Origin: Caprimulgus europaeus
Taxonomy: Eukaryota; Chordata; Aves; Caprimulgiformes; Caprimulgidae
NCBI GenBank assembly: GCA_907165065.1
Contig: OU015528.1
Coordinates: 27,436,015-27,500,014 of the forward strand
Direction of reading: 5' to 3'
Length of the DNA: 64,000 bases
A program made the position numbers and the translations under genes. Shown here one piece after another: positions 1-14,539 of the stretch (within the stretch, counting starts at the first letter, position 1; each line of letters opens with the position of its first letter). The notes under the pieces are model-generated. The model ran no database searches. It saw nothing but the letters and a program-made list of their open reading frames with translations, and was not told the origin of the DNA.

Positions 1-3000
1 AGATAGCACAGATTTCTTTTCAAATGTTTCACATAGGAGAAAAACCCTTCAATGTCACTGATTTTGTCTCTTTTCTATTTTGATCAATGACTGCTAAATT
101 ATATATGTGTGCACAGAATGGAACAATAAGGCATTTTACGTTAGTCGGCCGGCAAGCTGCATGGACATCACTCACATCATAACCTGTCTAATCAAGGTTC
201 AGGAATAATTTTTCAACATCTCCTTCCTGTGCTTCAGCTATCCTGTGCAAACAATGACATATTAACACCAAGCTACAGAACATTTTCTTCCTGCTTAGTA
301 ACATTCACAAGGATGCGCTACCAGAGCTTTTGGTCCAGCTTACAGTAAATCAGCTATTTTATGCACAGCTATGGTTCATTAACTAGATTTGATTACACAG
401 CATTACAAGGAACAGTGCAAACGAAAATATATTCTAAAAACATTTAGTAACACATGGGGTCAATCGTTGCTTGTTTGACGAATTCTTGAATTGGATTAAA
501 AATCTGCCTCCTCTTCAGTTTCATTGGTATTTCAGCCAGCAAATTAAACCCAGAATTACCAGTGAGGCAAATAGAGACTTGCCAAGAACTTTAAATTCTG
601 CAGAAAGCAAAAGAAGGTCAGATGACCAAATTTAGTTGCAAACACTGGCAAAAACCAAAGTGCATCAGACTCTCTGTACGAGAGTACCAAGAGATTTGAA
701 CAGGATTGCATAGTATACAACCACACCAGTGTAAGTCCTGGAGCTGTTGGCAGTTTTTGTAGTGTGTTCGCAGTATCAAAGTGCCTCAAAAAGACTCAGG
801 ATTGCCTTTGCGCACAAGAGACGTCTGTGTGAGGCTTCTGCAGCATGACTCTCATGAGTAGTTGGCAAGAGGCATCTTTATAATACACTTCTGCAGCAGC
901 TGAGAATGGATGCTATCAAAGCTGATGTTTCCAGCTGTCTCAAGTAAAATAGAAAAGAGCAAATGCAGAAGTTATGTCCAACAACACAACTTTTTGCATG
1001 AGTTGTGTAAAACTGAGACTATCCAATGGTATGAATGTAAAATTATTTTGCATATCAGCATTTGAATTGGCTTTAAGATACCATTTCTTTTACAAGCACC
1101 TTTCCCACTTCTAAGTTTTGCCAGATGTAAACACCAGGTTTTTGTATGGACTATGGAACATATCAACTATTTTGTGGAGCTTCTACAATAAATCTGATTA
1201 TTAGAACAAAAAAGAAATATGGAAAACCCAGAAAATTTGGTTAAGGACATTGCACAGCCTTACTTTCATACAAGTTAAACACAGTACTTCACAAAACCTT
1301 TCAAAAATATCTCCTTAATTTGCAGATCTCTGTCTCTTTGGTCTGTCAGGATTACTTTTCTCCTTACTGTCCTGCTTTTCTGCCAGATAAAAAGGCTTAG
1401 TTTATACCTTAAATTCAAGAACTACACCATCATGACAAGCGAATTGAGCTTAATCAAAATAATTCCCAGCTGCAGTGAATGGTCCGTGAGCTCATGATGC
1501 ACAGTGAGGTGTGCTGGGCATGGACAAATCAGTACCTGGAGTCTCAAAGTGCAAAGATTTCTACTTGCTGCTTTGTACAATCATAAAAGGCAGACTGAAT
1601 TGATGGACTTAAACAGAGCAAATGCAAGGTTGTCTGACACAGGTTGAGATCCCAGGCACACTTTACTGCCTTGATTCTGTAAACAAAACTTATTTGGGAA
1701 ATGCTTTTCCTTCTCAAGTCCTGGATATCATTTGTTTATCTGGATGCCATTAAGGCTCCATTTAAATTAAAAACCAAAGAAACAAAACAAAAAAAAGACA
1801 ATAAAGGAAGTATAATGTGTTTTTCTTGTAAACTATTTGCTTTAAAATACTGTAGTATGCTGTAAGAGAAAAACAGGTTTATGAAAAGTCAGATATACCC
1901 AAGCACAGCAGCCTAGACTAAACTTGTTGGTCTGTCTGCAGGACAGCAAAGTATTGTCATTAGCATAAAAAACTCCTTCCTACTGTTATTTTGCACTGAT
2001 ATGTTAATATACACAGCTTTCAGCAATGTCCTGAAAACGTGGTGTTTCTACTACACTGAGTTTTCACTGGTTCTCGGAACACAGCAAGTTTCTTCGGAAG
2101 AGACCATGCTAAACAATCTAGTAGTTTAAAACTTCCATAGACTCCATGTTAAAACCAGAGCAATATACCCTCCCTACTTGTGTTCATTTTACCTCTTATA
2201 TTTATATCTCGGCAAATGAATGCACATGAAAATCTCAGAAATCAGGAGCTTTAATAGATGGCAAAACCAGTATAGAGCAAAGAATGTAAATGCTCTCAGT
2301 GTTGCTCATACAGACTAAAACAAGCACTAAATGCCATTTACTGATCAAAGCCCATGACTTTAAATGCATCCTGTGTGTCCCCTCAGTTTTTAAAACATAA
2401 CCTTTCGTTCACTAGTTGTTTGGTGGAAATGTCACACAAGAGTCTCATACCTCTACATACTTCACTAACTGACCAGTGCCCCTACCAGAGGTGCTCACAC
2501 TAATTGTGGAACCAAAAAAAATACAGATCTTTTGTGGCATATAGACTTGATGTCAGGTTGCCATTCATGGAAATTCTACCACCCAACAGTCACTGCATCC
2601 TTGTGGTTGCCTCTCAGTAACCAAACTTCACTATAATTTAACTACAGAAAAACTCCATGTCCCAAATGACAGCAAGTGGCATTGCTCAGACATACAGAAA
2701 ATCATGGGAGGACTTACAGTTCATCTGGCCCAGTGAGTCTCAGTATTTGAAATCTCAAATAACTAGTTCATCTACTTCACTTCTTTTTGCATTAACTTTT
2801 CCCAGCTTGATTAAGGGAAAAGTGGGAAAAAAAATCATTCATTTTGTCACACATCAGGTTGATTTCACATAAACTATTATCTACAAATATGGAGCCAAAC
2901 TCGGTTTGGAATGTGAGATCTGTAATGGATTTGCAGCAAGTTTTACATCAGTTTAACTGTTCAGAGCTCTCAAACTACACTGAATTTCACAACAATATGT

Positions 3001-4504
3001 TTCAGCAAATACAAAGAATGCAGCTTGTGGAGTACCAGGAAATAGCTTTATTATATTTATAGGCATCAAATGCCCCTGTGAAGTTGTTTGTGATGGTTTA
3101 CCATGTGCAGAGTTCAATCAGAACAGCAAGTTAAGGGAATTGAAGCGGAAAAAGTATCACACTGATTTAGATAAAGTCGGTCCTAAAATAATCCCAACAT
3201 TCACACTCAGCAGGTAATGAAACAATTGTTTTACTCAGAGAAGAGTGTGGAAAACATGAGGGAACAATCAGAAACATACTGGTTGCTTCAGAAAAGACCT
3301 GCTGCAAGCAGCCTATAACTTGGTCCTTCAAGATCTGGGCTTACTGAAGTAAATTAATGCCTACCAGTGTATGTAAGAGGAATATCAATTACAGGTAAGA
3401 CAGTACACACAAAAATCACACATATGTGGTTTCAAATCCATGTCCCCCAGCCCTGTCTATGTTTGGGCAAGCAAATTACGCTAGTTTATGAAGAAGCTAT
3501 TTCTGTACCAAGACATATAATTGATGGTAAAAAATGCCAAGACATAATAGATAGAATTAAATAAATTTAGAAATTAATTCCACAGTGCTGTTTTCACATT
3601 CTGAATACTCTCACCCATTTATAGACAGTGCTACTGTTAGATATTACGAACTCTAAGAAAGTTTTACTGACCAAATATATCCTCTTCTATAAAGAGCTAA
3701 TGCATTCCCCTGAGCACACAAAACAGTGGTACTATTTTGTTCACACATGCTTTTCTTCACTGAGAGAATGTGACACAACTTTGAATCATATTTGCGTTAC
3801 CTGTCTAGTAGGAAGTTAGTCCTCCCAAGAACACTTGCAGTCAGCCTGACTGATGCAGAATGCTGTTTTAATTCCATAACCCTAAAATACCTTGCAACAA
3901 AAGAAGACTAAAAGTATGAACCCAACACTTCCTCTAGAGCATCGACTGGCAGTAGAGCAAAAAGGGAAGATACAGAGACAAGACCAAACGTGTAAACCAG
4001 TGGTGTAAGGTAGGCCGAGCTCCTGTGCTCTGAGCTCAGGATTCAGCTGGGGAACCTCCCTGATGCAGGAGGATTCAAAACAAGGCAACAACCACTTTTA
4101 ATATGCAGCAAATTTAACTCCATTATAAGCTTGCAGAAGAGTCATTATACTCCAAGTGAAGTTGTACTGGTATGCCACATGGAAACTGAGTACTATTTTT
4201 GCTCTCTTATTTTTCCCTTCAACCTCCTCCCTTCACCTTTTCTGTTAGCACCCAAAGCCAGGAAGACCTATAAGACAATCCAGACTGCCTTACAATTTCA
4301 GGCAAACAATACAACATACACATAATCTGTAAAATGCAATGGCTTTTCTGCACTGTATCCTTGTAATTATTTTGGTGTTTATTCTGTTTAACATTTAATG
4401 TAGACATTTTGTGACTCCAACAAATATTAACTTCAGAAAAATCGTATCAGTGCTCTTAGATACGATCACCTTGTTATTTCCTTTAATGAAGATACAGCTC
4501 TCAC
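1..4504 (-). other. NELL2: NELL2 intron downstream of the second EGF exon (partial)
   Basis: This stretch follows the GT donor at 4503-4504 in transcript sense and runs off the left edge, so the intron is at least 4.5 kb. In NELL2 the next exon should start an EGF module with the order E-H-D-E-C. I looked for its reverse complement and did not find it. The DNA is AT-rich and unique-looking. The open frames here are short and lack domain features. No LTR or CR1 signature was seen. Confidence 0.7.
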
Positions 4505-4630
4505 CTGTACATGAATAATCATCGATGCGTATATATCCTGTTTTGCAGATGCACATAAAGGATCCTGGTGTATTTACACACATGGTGTTCTCACGACAGT
4601 AGTGCCGTCCTTCAGCACACTCATCAATAT
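4505..4630 (-). CDS. NELL2: NELL2 exon: second EGF module, calcium-binding (about residues 440-481)
   Basis: The exon is 126 bp with acceptor ttattcacag and donor ACAG|GTGAGA. Its first two bases complete an Asp codon begun in the previous exon, 41 whole codons follow, and the last base starts the next Glu codon. It is therefore a symmetric phase 1-1 exon. The protein begins D-I-D-E-C, the calcium-binding EGF signature, and its six cysteines are spaced 6, 5, 8, 1 and 11 residues apart. The segment CVNTPGSFMCIC fits the Asp/Asn beta-hydroxylation consensus (C-x-N-x4-F-x-C-x-C). The run RHYCRENTMC separates NELL2 from NELL1, which reads differently here. The EGF block of NELL2 is known to bind the fibronectin-III region of Robo3 and mediates extracellular signalling. 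The flanking intron on the 5' side is 14.1 kb. Confidence 0.97.
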
Positions 4631-5190
4631 CTGTGAATAAGGCAAAGAGGAACACAAGTCAAATTCAATGGTGTTCTTTACAATATATCTCAATATGCCA
4701 CTATTCACTTCCATCAGTAGTGGGTTAGAATAAAAAGTTACTTGAGCAGCAATGTGGTTTAGAAACATTTTTGGCTTTCTCCTTTAAAACAACTGCTTAA
4801 AGTGTTCAAACAAGAGAAGCAGCATGAGCTTTCTGTGAACAACTGTTAGTGGAGTTACAAAGAAGATTACATTGGCTTACATCTTTCCCTTTGAAGTGCC
4901 TATGATGTTATTCCTATGATTTGAATATGAATAAACAAAAAAACAAAAACCTGGGGTCCCAAACAGTAGACCAACTGCATCAGTACTGCAATGTCACCCA
5001 TCAATGTACTTGTATAGTCACTGCAGTCATCAGTATACAAACATGCTACTATATGCATACTATATGCTTTTGATCTAACAGGTATGGATGTTTGGGAAAG
5101 AACTGTAAGGAACATGGTAAGACCTGAAAAGACACCAGAACTTACTATAAGTTTCTCTTAGAACTATAAAGTAGTCAATTGATAATTTTA

Positions 5191-5265
5191 ATGCATATAA
5201 ACACATATATCTATATCTATACATATCTACATACATAGGTATATAGACACATATAAACACACCAT
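5191..5265. repeat. Degenerate TA/CA-rich simple repeat
   Basis: An imperfect run of ATAT, CTAT, ACAT and CACA units inside the 14.1-kb NELL2 intron. It has no fixed period and no coding sense. Confidence 0.6.
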
Positions 5266-8200
5266 ATCTGAAAGGAACCTAAAAGACTCTGATTTATATA
5301 AAGACCTGATAGAAAAAAAATGCAACTTGATAAAATACTTGTTGGGTTGGAATATCTGCTGCAGGATAAAGTCCTATAGCAAACTCCAGGCATAAATCAC
5401 TGGAGGCATAGACTTCAAAACATGACTGGTTTTGGTACTCCCTTGGGCTGCAGAATTAGACATATTTCTTGTAGCAGGTTATATTTCAATGGTAAGACAG
5501 AGAAAGCACTACAAATAACAAAAAAACCTTCTGCATACTATTATTACGCTGCAGAGAAGAAAAGCCATATTAATTTGGAAGTGATTAGTAGCATGCTGTT
5601 CCTGTAATACTAATGATAAAAGAGAGCATTACTAAGGTACTCTTTATATCTAGTTGTATTGTCATGCAATGTGCCACTGAACCTTGCTAAAAAATTATGT
5701 CAAAAATCAAAGGGCTAGATTGTTGGCTTGGGTTTTTTTTACCTGCTCATCAGTTTTAACTTCCTCCCCGTTTTCAATAAGTTTACAGCTTTCAGAGTTG
5801 AAAATAAAATCTCTGGATGGAAAACAGTGTTGTGTTCCAGAGTCTAACGACAGTCCAAAACAATAGAATGGATATATAAACTCAAATCAGGGTTGACTTC
5901 TCAAGGTAAACTGCGTTAAACTCCTGTTTAGGTTGTATGCTTATGTCCCGATTCTTCCTCTTTTCCCAGTGTCTTTAAATCAATAGCTACTTACCAACTG
6001 CACTCATTGCCTGCTATTTGCTCCCTCTTTACATTACCAGAATAAAATTAGCCTTCCAGTAAAAAACAAGATGACACACTGAATATTAGTGATTCTATAG
6101 TGATTTCCTAGTTTCATTCAGTTTTGAAAAAAACACCTATTTTCCCCAGTTTCTCTGCCCAGTGCAACTGTTCTGCTGGATTCTGCTGGAGAAGCTGGGG
6201 GCAGTTTGTTAGAAGCCATGATGGTGTTGACTGCCAGCGCTCAGGGTGGTGAGCCCAGCCTGCTTTGCATAAATTCAGTTCCTGAGCATTTCATGGCCAA
6301 TAAACTTCAGCTGGTTCCCATCCCTTCCTTTCCCTGTAAGCTCTGCAGACATGGAAGAATCATACCTCTATTGGAATGTTGGTTTGGAAAAGCTAATTTT
6401 CTAATTTTCATGTACACACATACCCACATGCACAAACAAATGTGTATTTACAGTGAGCACAGTGAGTATACTAAGATTCAAAACACATGTGAAAGTCATC
6501 TAAGAAAGAAAAAAAAAGTGAAGCTATTACAAGACTATCACAGAGGCAGCTGGTTTTGCATGGAAAGTGGAAAATGGTAGGTTTCCTGATGTACAGATGT
6601 TCTGCAGAAACGCAACTGTGCAGTTCACAAAACCAGCCAGCAGCTGCAACACATCCCTCCTCTGCTACCACAAACCATGCCACTCGTGTCTTTCATAATT
6701 CTAGTTCAGATCTTTATATAAATTAATGGTGTTGATTTCTATTTATGTAACAGCAGTTTTCGAGTAACTAGAGGCCTTATGTTCCTGGCATCAATAGACA
6801 GCCTAGGAGCCGGCTTTGGCACTCTCAGAAAATTCTACTTAAAGATCCAAAGCCTCAAAAACATTAAATTGAACTTTCTGAAAACTATATTAATGATTGC
6901 TTTTACAGGTAAATAGCCATAGGAGACCCAAAACAGTAATGAAAAATGAAAAACTTAAAAGCCAGAGCTACTTTAATTCAAATCTTCTAATTTAAGTGTT
7001 ATAAATAAAAGCTTTCTTTTTGTCTACATACCACATATTGAGGTTTTTGAAAAATATTTTATTTATAAAACCTTGCCTAATCAATTTTTACAAAAAAACC
7101 CCTTATTCACAAAAACCCCTTAACCACAACTTATTCAGTTAACTTTGGATTTAAGTGTTTAATTTGAACAAATCCGATTTTTTTTTTTTTCTCCAAACTG
7201 ATTTGTAAAGATATTGCCCACATTTTTTAAACGCTCACTGGAAAACAAAACTCTTTCCCACTCAGCTCTCTAGAAAACCTAAAGAATGCAAAGGAAATAA
7301 AGTGATTATTGTTGCTAATATGACATCATTATATTACTTTGGCACCAAAGACCTTAATCAAGTGTCAAAACTCCATTGCTCTACACCATGGATGCATAGC
7401 TAGTAAGAAGCTGTTTTTACAAACAGTTTGCAACTTTAGCACTAAATTACACTGCCACAGGACAAACAAAAATATAATTATTCAAAAAAGGATAAAGTAA
7501 CAAATGAGAACTAGTCACACTGAGAGTGTGCAATTCCATTCCCCCTTTAGCACTCCATATGCAAGCTTCATATACATTAGGTTTAGGTATTACAGACCAA
7601 GGAAGACTAAGTTGGGGCAGGGAAAGAGCCCAACATCTGGTCCCTTTCAAAGCTACCAAAATAAAAGCCTTTTCATCCTGCTTGGTTGTTGAAACATTGG
7701 TGTAGCCTTTTATTCACCTTTAGTCACAAATGCTCTTTGTACAACAGAAAACCTGATGCATTTCAATATCTAAGAAAGCATACAACATTTATCTTAATTT
7801 TCCCCTGCCAAAGGGCCTAGTTAGCATATTAATGTACACTAATGTCTTACTGTTTAGCCAGTAAGATGCTGAAGTCAGTCCAATAGGATGAATGCACCAC
7901 TCCAATGGCTTTACACATTCAACAATAAAGACTTGTGTGCTTGAAGTCTGTGATGTGATACTGAGCCACCAGCTGGGATGTACTGACAACAATGTAGTCA
8001 TGGAGAACGTCAACCTGCCCTATTCCCAGTGGAACAGATAAAAGAGGCATCTCTGGGAAAATTGGTTAGTGTAAAAGTGTTTGTAATCTGCACTTCAATG
8101 GTTTATTTATACTTGCAAGAACATTAAAAAAGCACCTTTCTTTATCCCCCCAAGCACTCAAAGAAAATTTATGCAAAATATATAACATAGGAAAAGTTCC

Positions 8201-8745
8201 CCTGTATCTCTCCTCCTGTACCCTAATGAGTTTGTTTCCCCAGAGAAATTCCCAGTTACATTTTACAATCCTATTAATAGGAAGAAAACTTGACCTGCAG
8301 TCTATAAATCATTGTTGACCAAAGCCTCATGCTAACAAACAAAGCCCCTCCTTAGGCCTCACTATCCATCACTGCCTTTATCCACCACAAAAATCTACCA
8401 GAACAAATGAGTCTGGTCCTAAATCAGCAAATCTGGGCTGTAAAGAGAAGAGGTTATTTCCAGAACTGTGGATCCTTTATGGATAGTGTCCTGCCTTCAG
8501 CCATCTCCTTTAAAACTCAATGGTATCTAGCATCAGTGATGTCCCTGGTCACGCTTACAGAGGCATATGGTGGGCAGCTAGATGCTTTTGCAGGATTTTT
8601 GGAACAAATAACATTAATTTCCTAGGAAGACAGCAAACAGGAGCATAAAAAGCTTTACTTATAAAATTTTATTTCATAAATACATTAAAAAAAATATCCT
8701 GAACACAAGAGCAGAGTAGATCAGACCTACAATTTAAACACAAAA

Positions 8746-9016
8746 CCCCCAGTGATAGGACAAGGGGCAACAGGCACAAGCTGGAATACAGGAGGTTCTG
8801 CTTAAACATGAGGAAAAACTTATTTACTGTGAGGGTGACAGAGCACTGGAACAGGCTGCCCAGAGAGGTTGTGGAGTCTCCATCTCTGGAGATGTTCAGA
8901 ACCCGCCTGGACGCTTTCCTGTGCAACTTGCTCTAGATGTATCTGCTTTGGCAGGGGGGTTGGACTAGATGATCTCCAGAGGTCTTTCCAACCCCTACCA
9001 TTCTGTGATTCCATGA
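8746..9016 (+). mobile_element. CR1 LINE 3' fragment
   Basis: This 5'-truncated copy carries the conserved CR1 3' landmarks in order: CAGTGATAGGACAAGGGGCA, GAGCACTGGAACAGGCTGCC, then GGTTGGACTAGATGATCTCC and an end close to ATTCTGTGATTC. CR1 is the main non-LTR retrotransposon of birds and usually survives as such 3' ends. It lies antisense to NELL2 in the 14.1-kb intron. Only 3'-UTR-like sequence remains, with no intact reverse-transcriptase frame. Confidence 0.93.
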
Positions 9017-12000
9017 AAACACCATTTTTTTGTGTTAATGAAAGGTTCTGTCTTCATAAACCATAAATATGAAGCCCCACATTTACTTGTTGAAGACGGC
9101 AATGCTTTTCCAGCTCTTCCATACAACTTCATCAGCAAACTTCCATCCTGACCTGAAGGATCCACAGCTAAGAGCAAGGGCATCATTTACACATCATTCC
9201 TGTGAGTCTGGGGCCTCTCTGCTGAGAATCCAAAGGGTGGATATCAGTGATAGTCACCATAAAGGGCATTCAGGCCCTTATTTTTATTACTACTGACCTG
9301 ACACATACAGAAAGAGACAAAATGGGGAAAGGTTAAGACTTTCTCATCTGGTCCCTGACCTAGAAAAAGGGTGTCACAAGATCAGAAGATGTTACTCAAC
9401 TAATTAAGCGACTATGAAAGAGGAGAACAAAGAGCAGGCAATCACAGCAACCACTACCATTGAAAAAAGATTTAAAACCAACACAACCTATCCTGCATCC
9501 CTGACATGGTCACAAAGGAAAAAAAGTTTTGTCTTTTTAGTTTCTTTTTGTCTTCCCTCCACCAACAATAGCCCTTCTTTTCCCACCTTCTACCTCTGAC
9601 ATCAAGCTTCTCCGCTGTTTTCCTCCCTCATCTACTTACTATCTGATTAAGTTTGGTCCTGTCTCCAGATCTTGCTCACCTTGTCTCTCCTCCTGTCTTC
9701 AACTCATCCCCTCACCAGCTCCTCCTCCTTAAAAGAGAAAGGATAGACCATAACTTCCATAACTTTGAAGCAAGTTCCCACCAGCTTAGCCATTTGTGAA
9801 AGTATTGGTTTTTCTCCTTTCATCACCAAACACACTATCTCATCCTCAAAAACTTCCTTCCAACTTGCTGCATGTTTAGTATCTTAAAACTCGCCAGTAC
9901 ATTGCTCCAATAAAAAAGTCCTTCCACTTCTCCCAACCATATTTCTGAGTTCCTAGTCTCTCCAGGCTGCCTTCACTCTTATCTACAACTTGGTTTCCGT
10001 ATCTTGTGTGCTTCGGTTTCCACAACACTATGCTCCTACGTGTCTCTTCTTGCGTATACCCTTTCTCACCTGCTGTCTAAGAGAACAAAATATCTCAGGG
10101 TTCTGGCACAGCCTTGCTCCTCCTCTTCCCACTACTATTTCTAGGCTCTCCATCACCAGGCAAGCCAATGGTTTAACTACTACCGTTACTCCAGTTAGTC
10201 ACAAACCAAACACTGCACTCTTGTTCTGCTTTGCTCTACCAAACCCAGTGCAGCAGTTTTTCCAACTGAGATATTCCACAAAGGGTGTTAACATCAACTT
10301 CAATCAAAATTGTGTATTTTCTCACAATCTCCCACATTATTTAACCCAGCTGACTGTACCACCATAGTTGTCACCACTCATACCCTCTGTATATAATCTT
10401 TGATATTTTTTTCTCGTTACATATATAGCCCTGTGTCTTTGGTGTTACCAACAGGCAGTAAAAGGCCTCATTCCAACAGCAAAATACCAAGTGGTCATGT
10501 GTATATGGTCTACCTCTGACAATGTTTTTTATTTCTTTTTTATTATTATTTTTATTTTTGCTTACCTTTCTGCAGTTGTGCATCTTTCCTCCCTAAAAAG
10601 AGTAAAGCACTAAAATCTAAGGAATTACACTATAATTGACCTCGTGAACCAAATACAAGAACATACCCCATGCATTGAGTTAAAACATAGAAAAATAACT
10701 TCAAACATACACAGGAGAAAAAATAAAATAACCTTCCACCCCATCATACTGTTCCCAGCAAAGAGCTTGGGCCACTAACAATTCACTGTAGCAATGCATA
10801 CGGAGAGTAAGAGAAAAGGAGCAGCTACTTGTGTCTGTTGGTTTTTATTAGATTATTAATGGGCTTTAAGAGATACTGGGTGAGTTGGATTTTAAGTGTT
10901 AGCACTGTTATAATTGAACTAATAAGAGGTTGTTGTATCTTGACTAGCCTACTAAAGCATTGATCAGGCTAAACATGAATTCTAATTATTGGATACTCAC
11001 GCAAAGTGTGTTATTTCCTCACCCTTAATTAAACTGCATAGATAGAACATACACACATTGTACACATCTTGGTGCTTTTCCCTTCACATTATTTTAAATC
11101 TCTGATCTTTGCTTAAGTTCATGATTTTTCTGTCCATCTCCTGCAGCCTGAGAGGGAGATATTAGGACAGAAAATACTCTTAAAATAAAGGCAGAGTCAC
11201 TCAAGGTCTACATTCCTTGACAGAAGCTCTACACAGCTTTGAAAAGACACAATACAACATTACAGCATTTCGGAAATATCATTTTTAACAGAACAAAGAG
11301 TTGTTTTTATTTCAACTTGCCCCAGTTTTTGGAGAGGAAGACAGACTGTTGAGATAAAACTGTCCTTGTTAAATACGCAGTAGGAGATATTGTTCAGCAG
11401 CTACCAGTGCAAGTGAGACTCTTGGAAGAAAATGAAATCTTCATCTCAGTCTCATGAAAACACCACTGAACTCTGCATACATTATGTAGTTTAAAAATAT
11501 ATATATCACACAGGATTTTTTTTAAAACAAATATTTTTTGCCATCATGTAATGTTTTACTTGGCAAACTTATCTTCTTACTTCTTAATATCTTATAATTA
11601 ATTCATATGGTAGTGTATACACAACAAAACAAGTAATTATATATAGTTATCTGTCAGACATGAAAGCATCCCGGAGGGCTTTTCCTTAGGCACCAAATAA
11701 CTAGTTTGATGTAGCTTCATACTGAGAATAAAAAGGATGTTGTATATGATTAATTAGTGAATTCCAAATATCAGAACAACTTACTGAGACTCCAGTTCAT
11801 GATCCATCCCCCTTCAGCATTGCACTCGGTTAGAACTAGGTCTTGAAATCTGAATTGCAAAATAATCTTTTTCTTTTTTTTTTTTTTTAGTATGACAGTT
11901 TCTTATCATTTTGAACTGTGAATGTCAAGAATTTAGAAAATCTTGCCACTGTTAGTGTTTTTGTTTTCTCCTATTTTAAGAGGGGACTAAGGAATGTTAA

Positions 12001-13227
12001 TATTTATCAGCTATATATATGTCAGTGTCTTTTCAGAAAGAGACAGCACAGACTGTATTGCATGAGTATTTGAAAACTCCTCATTTTAAAACAGATGCAT
12101 AGGTAACAGAACAGTACCTGTAAGCTGTGGTAAAGCCTCTGTGGATGAGTTAGACTGTATTTGGGGTTTGGGTAGGGTCTAAAGGATGTAGCATATTCCC
12201 ACAACTATCCAGTAGATTGCTGCCTGTTCTACAGAAAGTGACAGCACAACCCAACTGCCTCTCAAATGATGCCACAATAGTTAGAGTACCACAACAGATA
12301 CGATCACTGTGGCTGGTATTGCTCTGCACCCTTTATAAAAGAATATTTATTTTAAATTCAGTTTGGTTTAACGCCAGGCCTTTCTATGTCTTTGTTAGAG
12401 TTAGGATCCAGCCTCTACATATTGTAAGATGTGTTGCACTTTTAGCCTGAGGTTTTAAAAGTTATGAAAGAAAACCAACCACCCAGCTCCAGATACTTTT
12501 CAGCACAGTGACAACATCTAATTCTTTTAGTAGTCACCTTCCAGCTACCAGTGAAAAGGTAGAGATTAAGGAAAACAAGAACAAAAGTAAGGCTTTAGTT
12601 TCTTTTTTCTTTTGCTTTGAGGTTGCAGATTTAAGCAATTTTTATTAAAGCTTTCACAGTAATTTCTCATTTAAAAACAAAATGCAATATATGCTTTTAT
12701 TGCTGGTGGAAAACGGCTGTTTCAGTACAATAAAGCTTCTCTTTACCAGATACTGGTAGCACAGAAGACTTCAAAAGAGTCTCCAAGAGGCTCTCTTTAT
12801 ACGATTAGTTTCAGCTTTTTTTTTAATTGTAATAACATCACTGTCAGTCCTGGCTACAGGTGGATGATAGAATCAGTCTGAACATACTTCCTGTAGAAGT
12901 AATTAAAATCATATAACACTGAGTCACATCCTTTAATTTGCACATACAAACCATGCCACTTCTACAGGCAGTGGGACTATATGTATCCCAGTGTGCATCC
13001 CACTTTAAGCACTGGTGTCAGGGATACTACTTGTACACTGTAAGTTAGGAATATGCTTTATTGTCATCCTGAACAAGAGCTGTGGTAACAGGAAGGATTT
13101 AGCCCACTCTGACACATTGACATGTTAGAACTGGCCTGATAATTCTTCATATTTAGATTTCTTAGTAACATAATGATGGAAATATGATGACACTTACTGT
13201 CTTTGCTGAGGAAAAAAAAAGGAGAAT

Positions 13228-13290
13228 CTATTAATACTGTTTAATATTAATATTTAATTTTAATATTAATAATGTTTAATTACTTTTTAA
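13228..13290. repeat. AT-rich patch with repeated AATATTAAT palindromes
   Basis: Several copies of AATATTAAT and TTTAATTA occur within about 60 bp. The patch could form small hairpins, but nothing indicates a function. Confidence 0.45.
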
Positions 13291-14539
13291 TAGAGATTTG
13301 GAAATAACATTCTGCCCTCCTGGAGTGAAAGTTTTTCTTTCTGTTTGATTAGTTTTCCAACCCATCCCAAAATGACAAGGTAATGATTCAAACACTGCCA
13401 GTTAATGGAGATGGAAACCTTAATTTCCTAGCTATATGCAGTACTGCTGCCACAGCTCACTTACAAAAAAGAATTTATGTATGAAGACAGAAGCTTGGGT
13501 AACCTTTCCAGTTTGACAAAACTGACAGTACTGCAGAGGTTATAAGTAAGAACCTCACTCAAAGAATATGGTGCATGCCGTGAAGACAGCAAAGCCAGTA
13601 AATAGCCCAATATTAGTTACGGAAGACCCATGAGACTTAACAGAATATATTTTAATATGCTGGGCTTTAACTCCATTAGAGAGGCCTCTATCTCATGCTA
13701 TTCTCAATATTACACTTGCCAAAAGAAAAAATATGTTGTTGATTACTGTACTTGGCCAATATGATAACACGTATCCTATTGAAATTTGATTATTATGTTC
13801 TCTTTTGTAAGATTTCTTCTCTTCACTGTAATCTGTAAAATTTAGGCTCATTCTGAAAATGTACTCTATTTTTGTAATACAGTAGTTAAAATCAACAAGA
13901 TTAACAGTAAGATTAACAACAGACTGTACAGATTCGGTAAGTGAAGAAGTGTAATGTTTCTGTTGTTGGGGAAGAGGGTTGAATAATGCCTTAGTATTTT
14001 TAGCCAAACACAGGAATAAATTAGTAAATCTTTCCAAGCAGAATGAGAACATATGACTCTGAGCTAAGGGAAACCTGATGAGGTCCAACCAAGTGGCTTT
14101 TCCAATGTGCTTCTCTGGAAAGAGACAATTCATACTCTAAGGCTGCCTTCTTCCCTCCTGACAATGACTCAAATCCAGACAGCTTATTCAAAAGCAGATT
14201 TTTAAACTCAAGACCTTCTCCCTCAAGGAACAATCATCAGTGAAGCTGATGCAATTCTCAAATGCAGACAAAGTCACTCAGTCTTTGGTCTCATTTCAGC
14301 TGCTGCACTTGGAACTGGGACAAACATGGCAACATCAGAGAAACCAAGAGAGTTACTGAGGAAAAAGGATAAATTAGAATCAAAATGGAATATAGTATCA
14401 TAAAAATTTGTTTAATAATATTAAATGATCCAAAACTGTAAATTTAGGCAGGTTGTGTACTGTGCAACTAGGACAACTAAATTCCCAAATATCAGAAAAC
14501 AAACATTACGGTCCACACACCCATAACATAAATTTGTTA

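Noticed and set aside
6206-6580. Plus-strand open frame of 124 codons.
   Set aside because: It runs through simple-sequence stretches (CACA and AAG runs) and has no recognisable domain.
8746-9016. Short open frames on both strands over the CR1 fragments.
   Set aside because: They are shadows of CR1 3' non-coding sequence; the same chance frames recur in the copies at 38822 and 41358.
13693-14133. The longest minus-strand open frame outside repeats except for one in the right flank, 146 codons.
   Set aside because: It has no domain, no convincing start context and no splice or homology support, and its composition follows the local AT-rich DNA. A frame this long is possible by chance in 64 kb.
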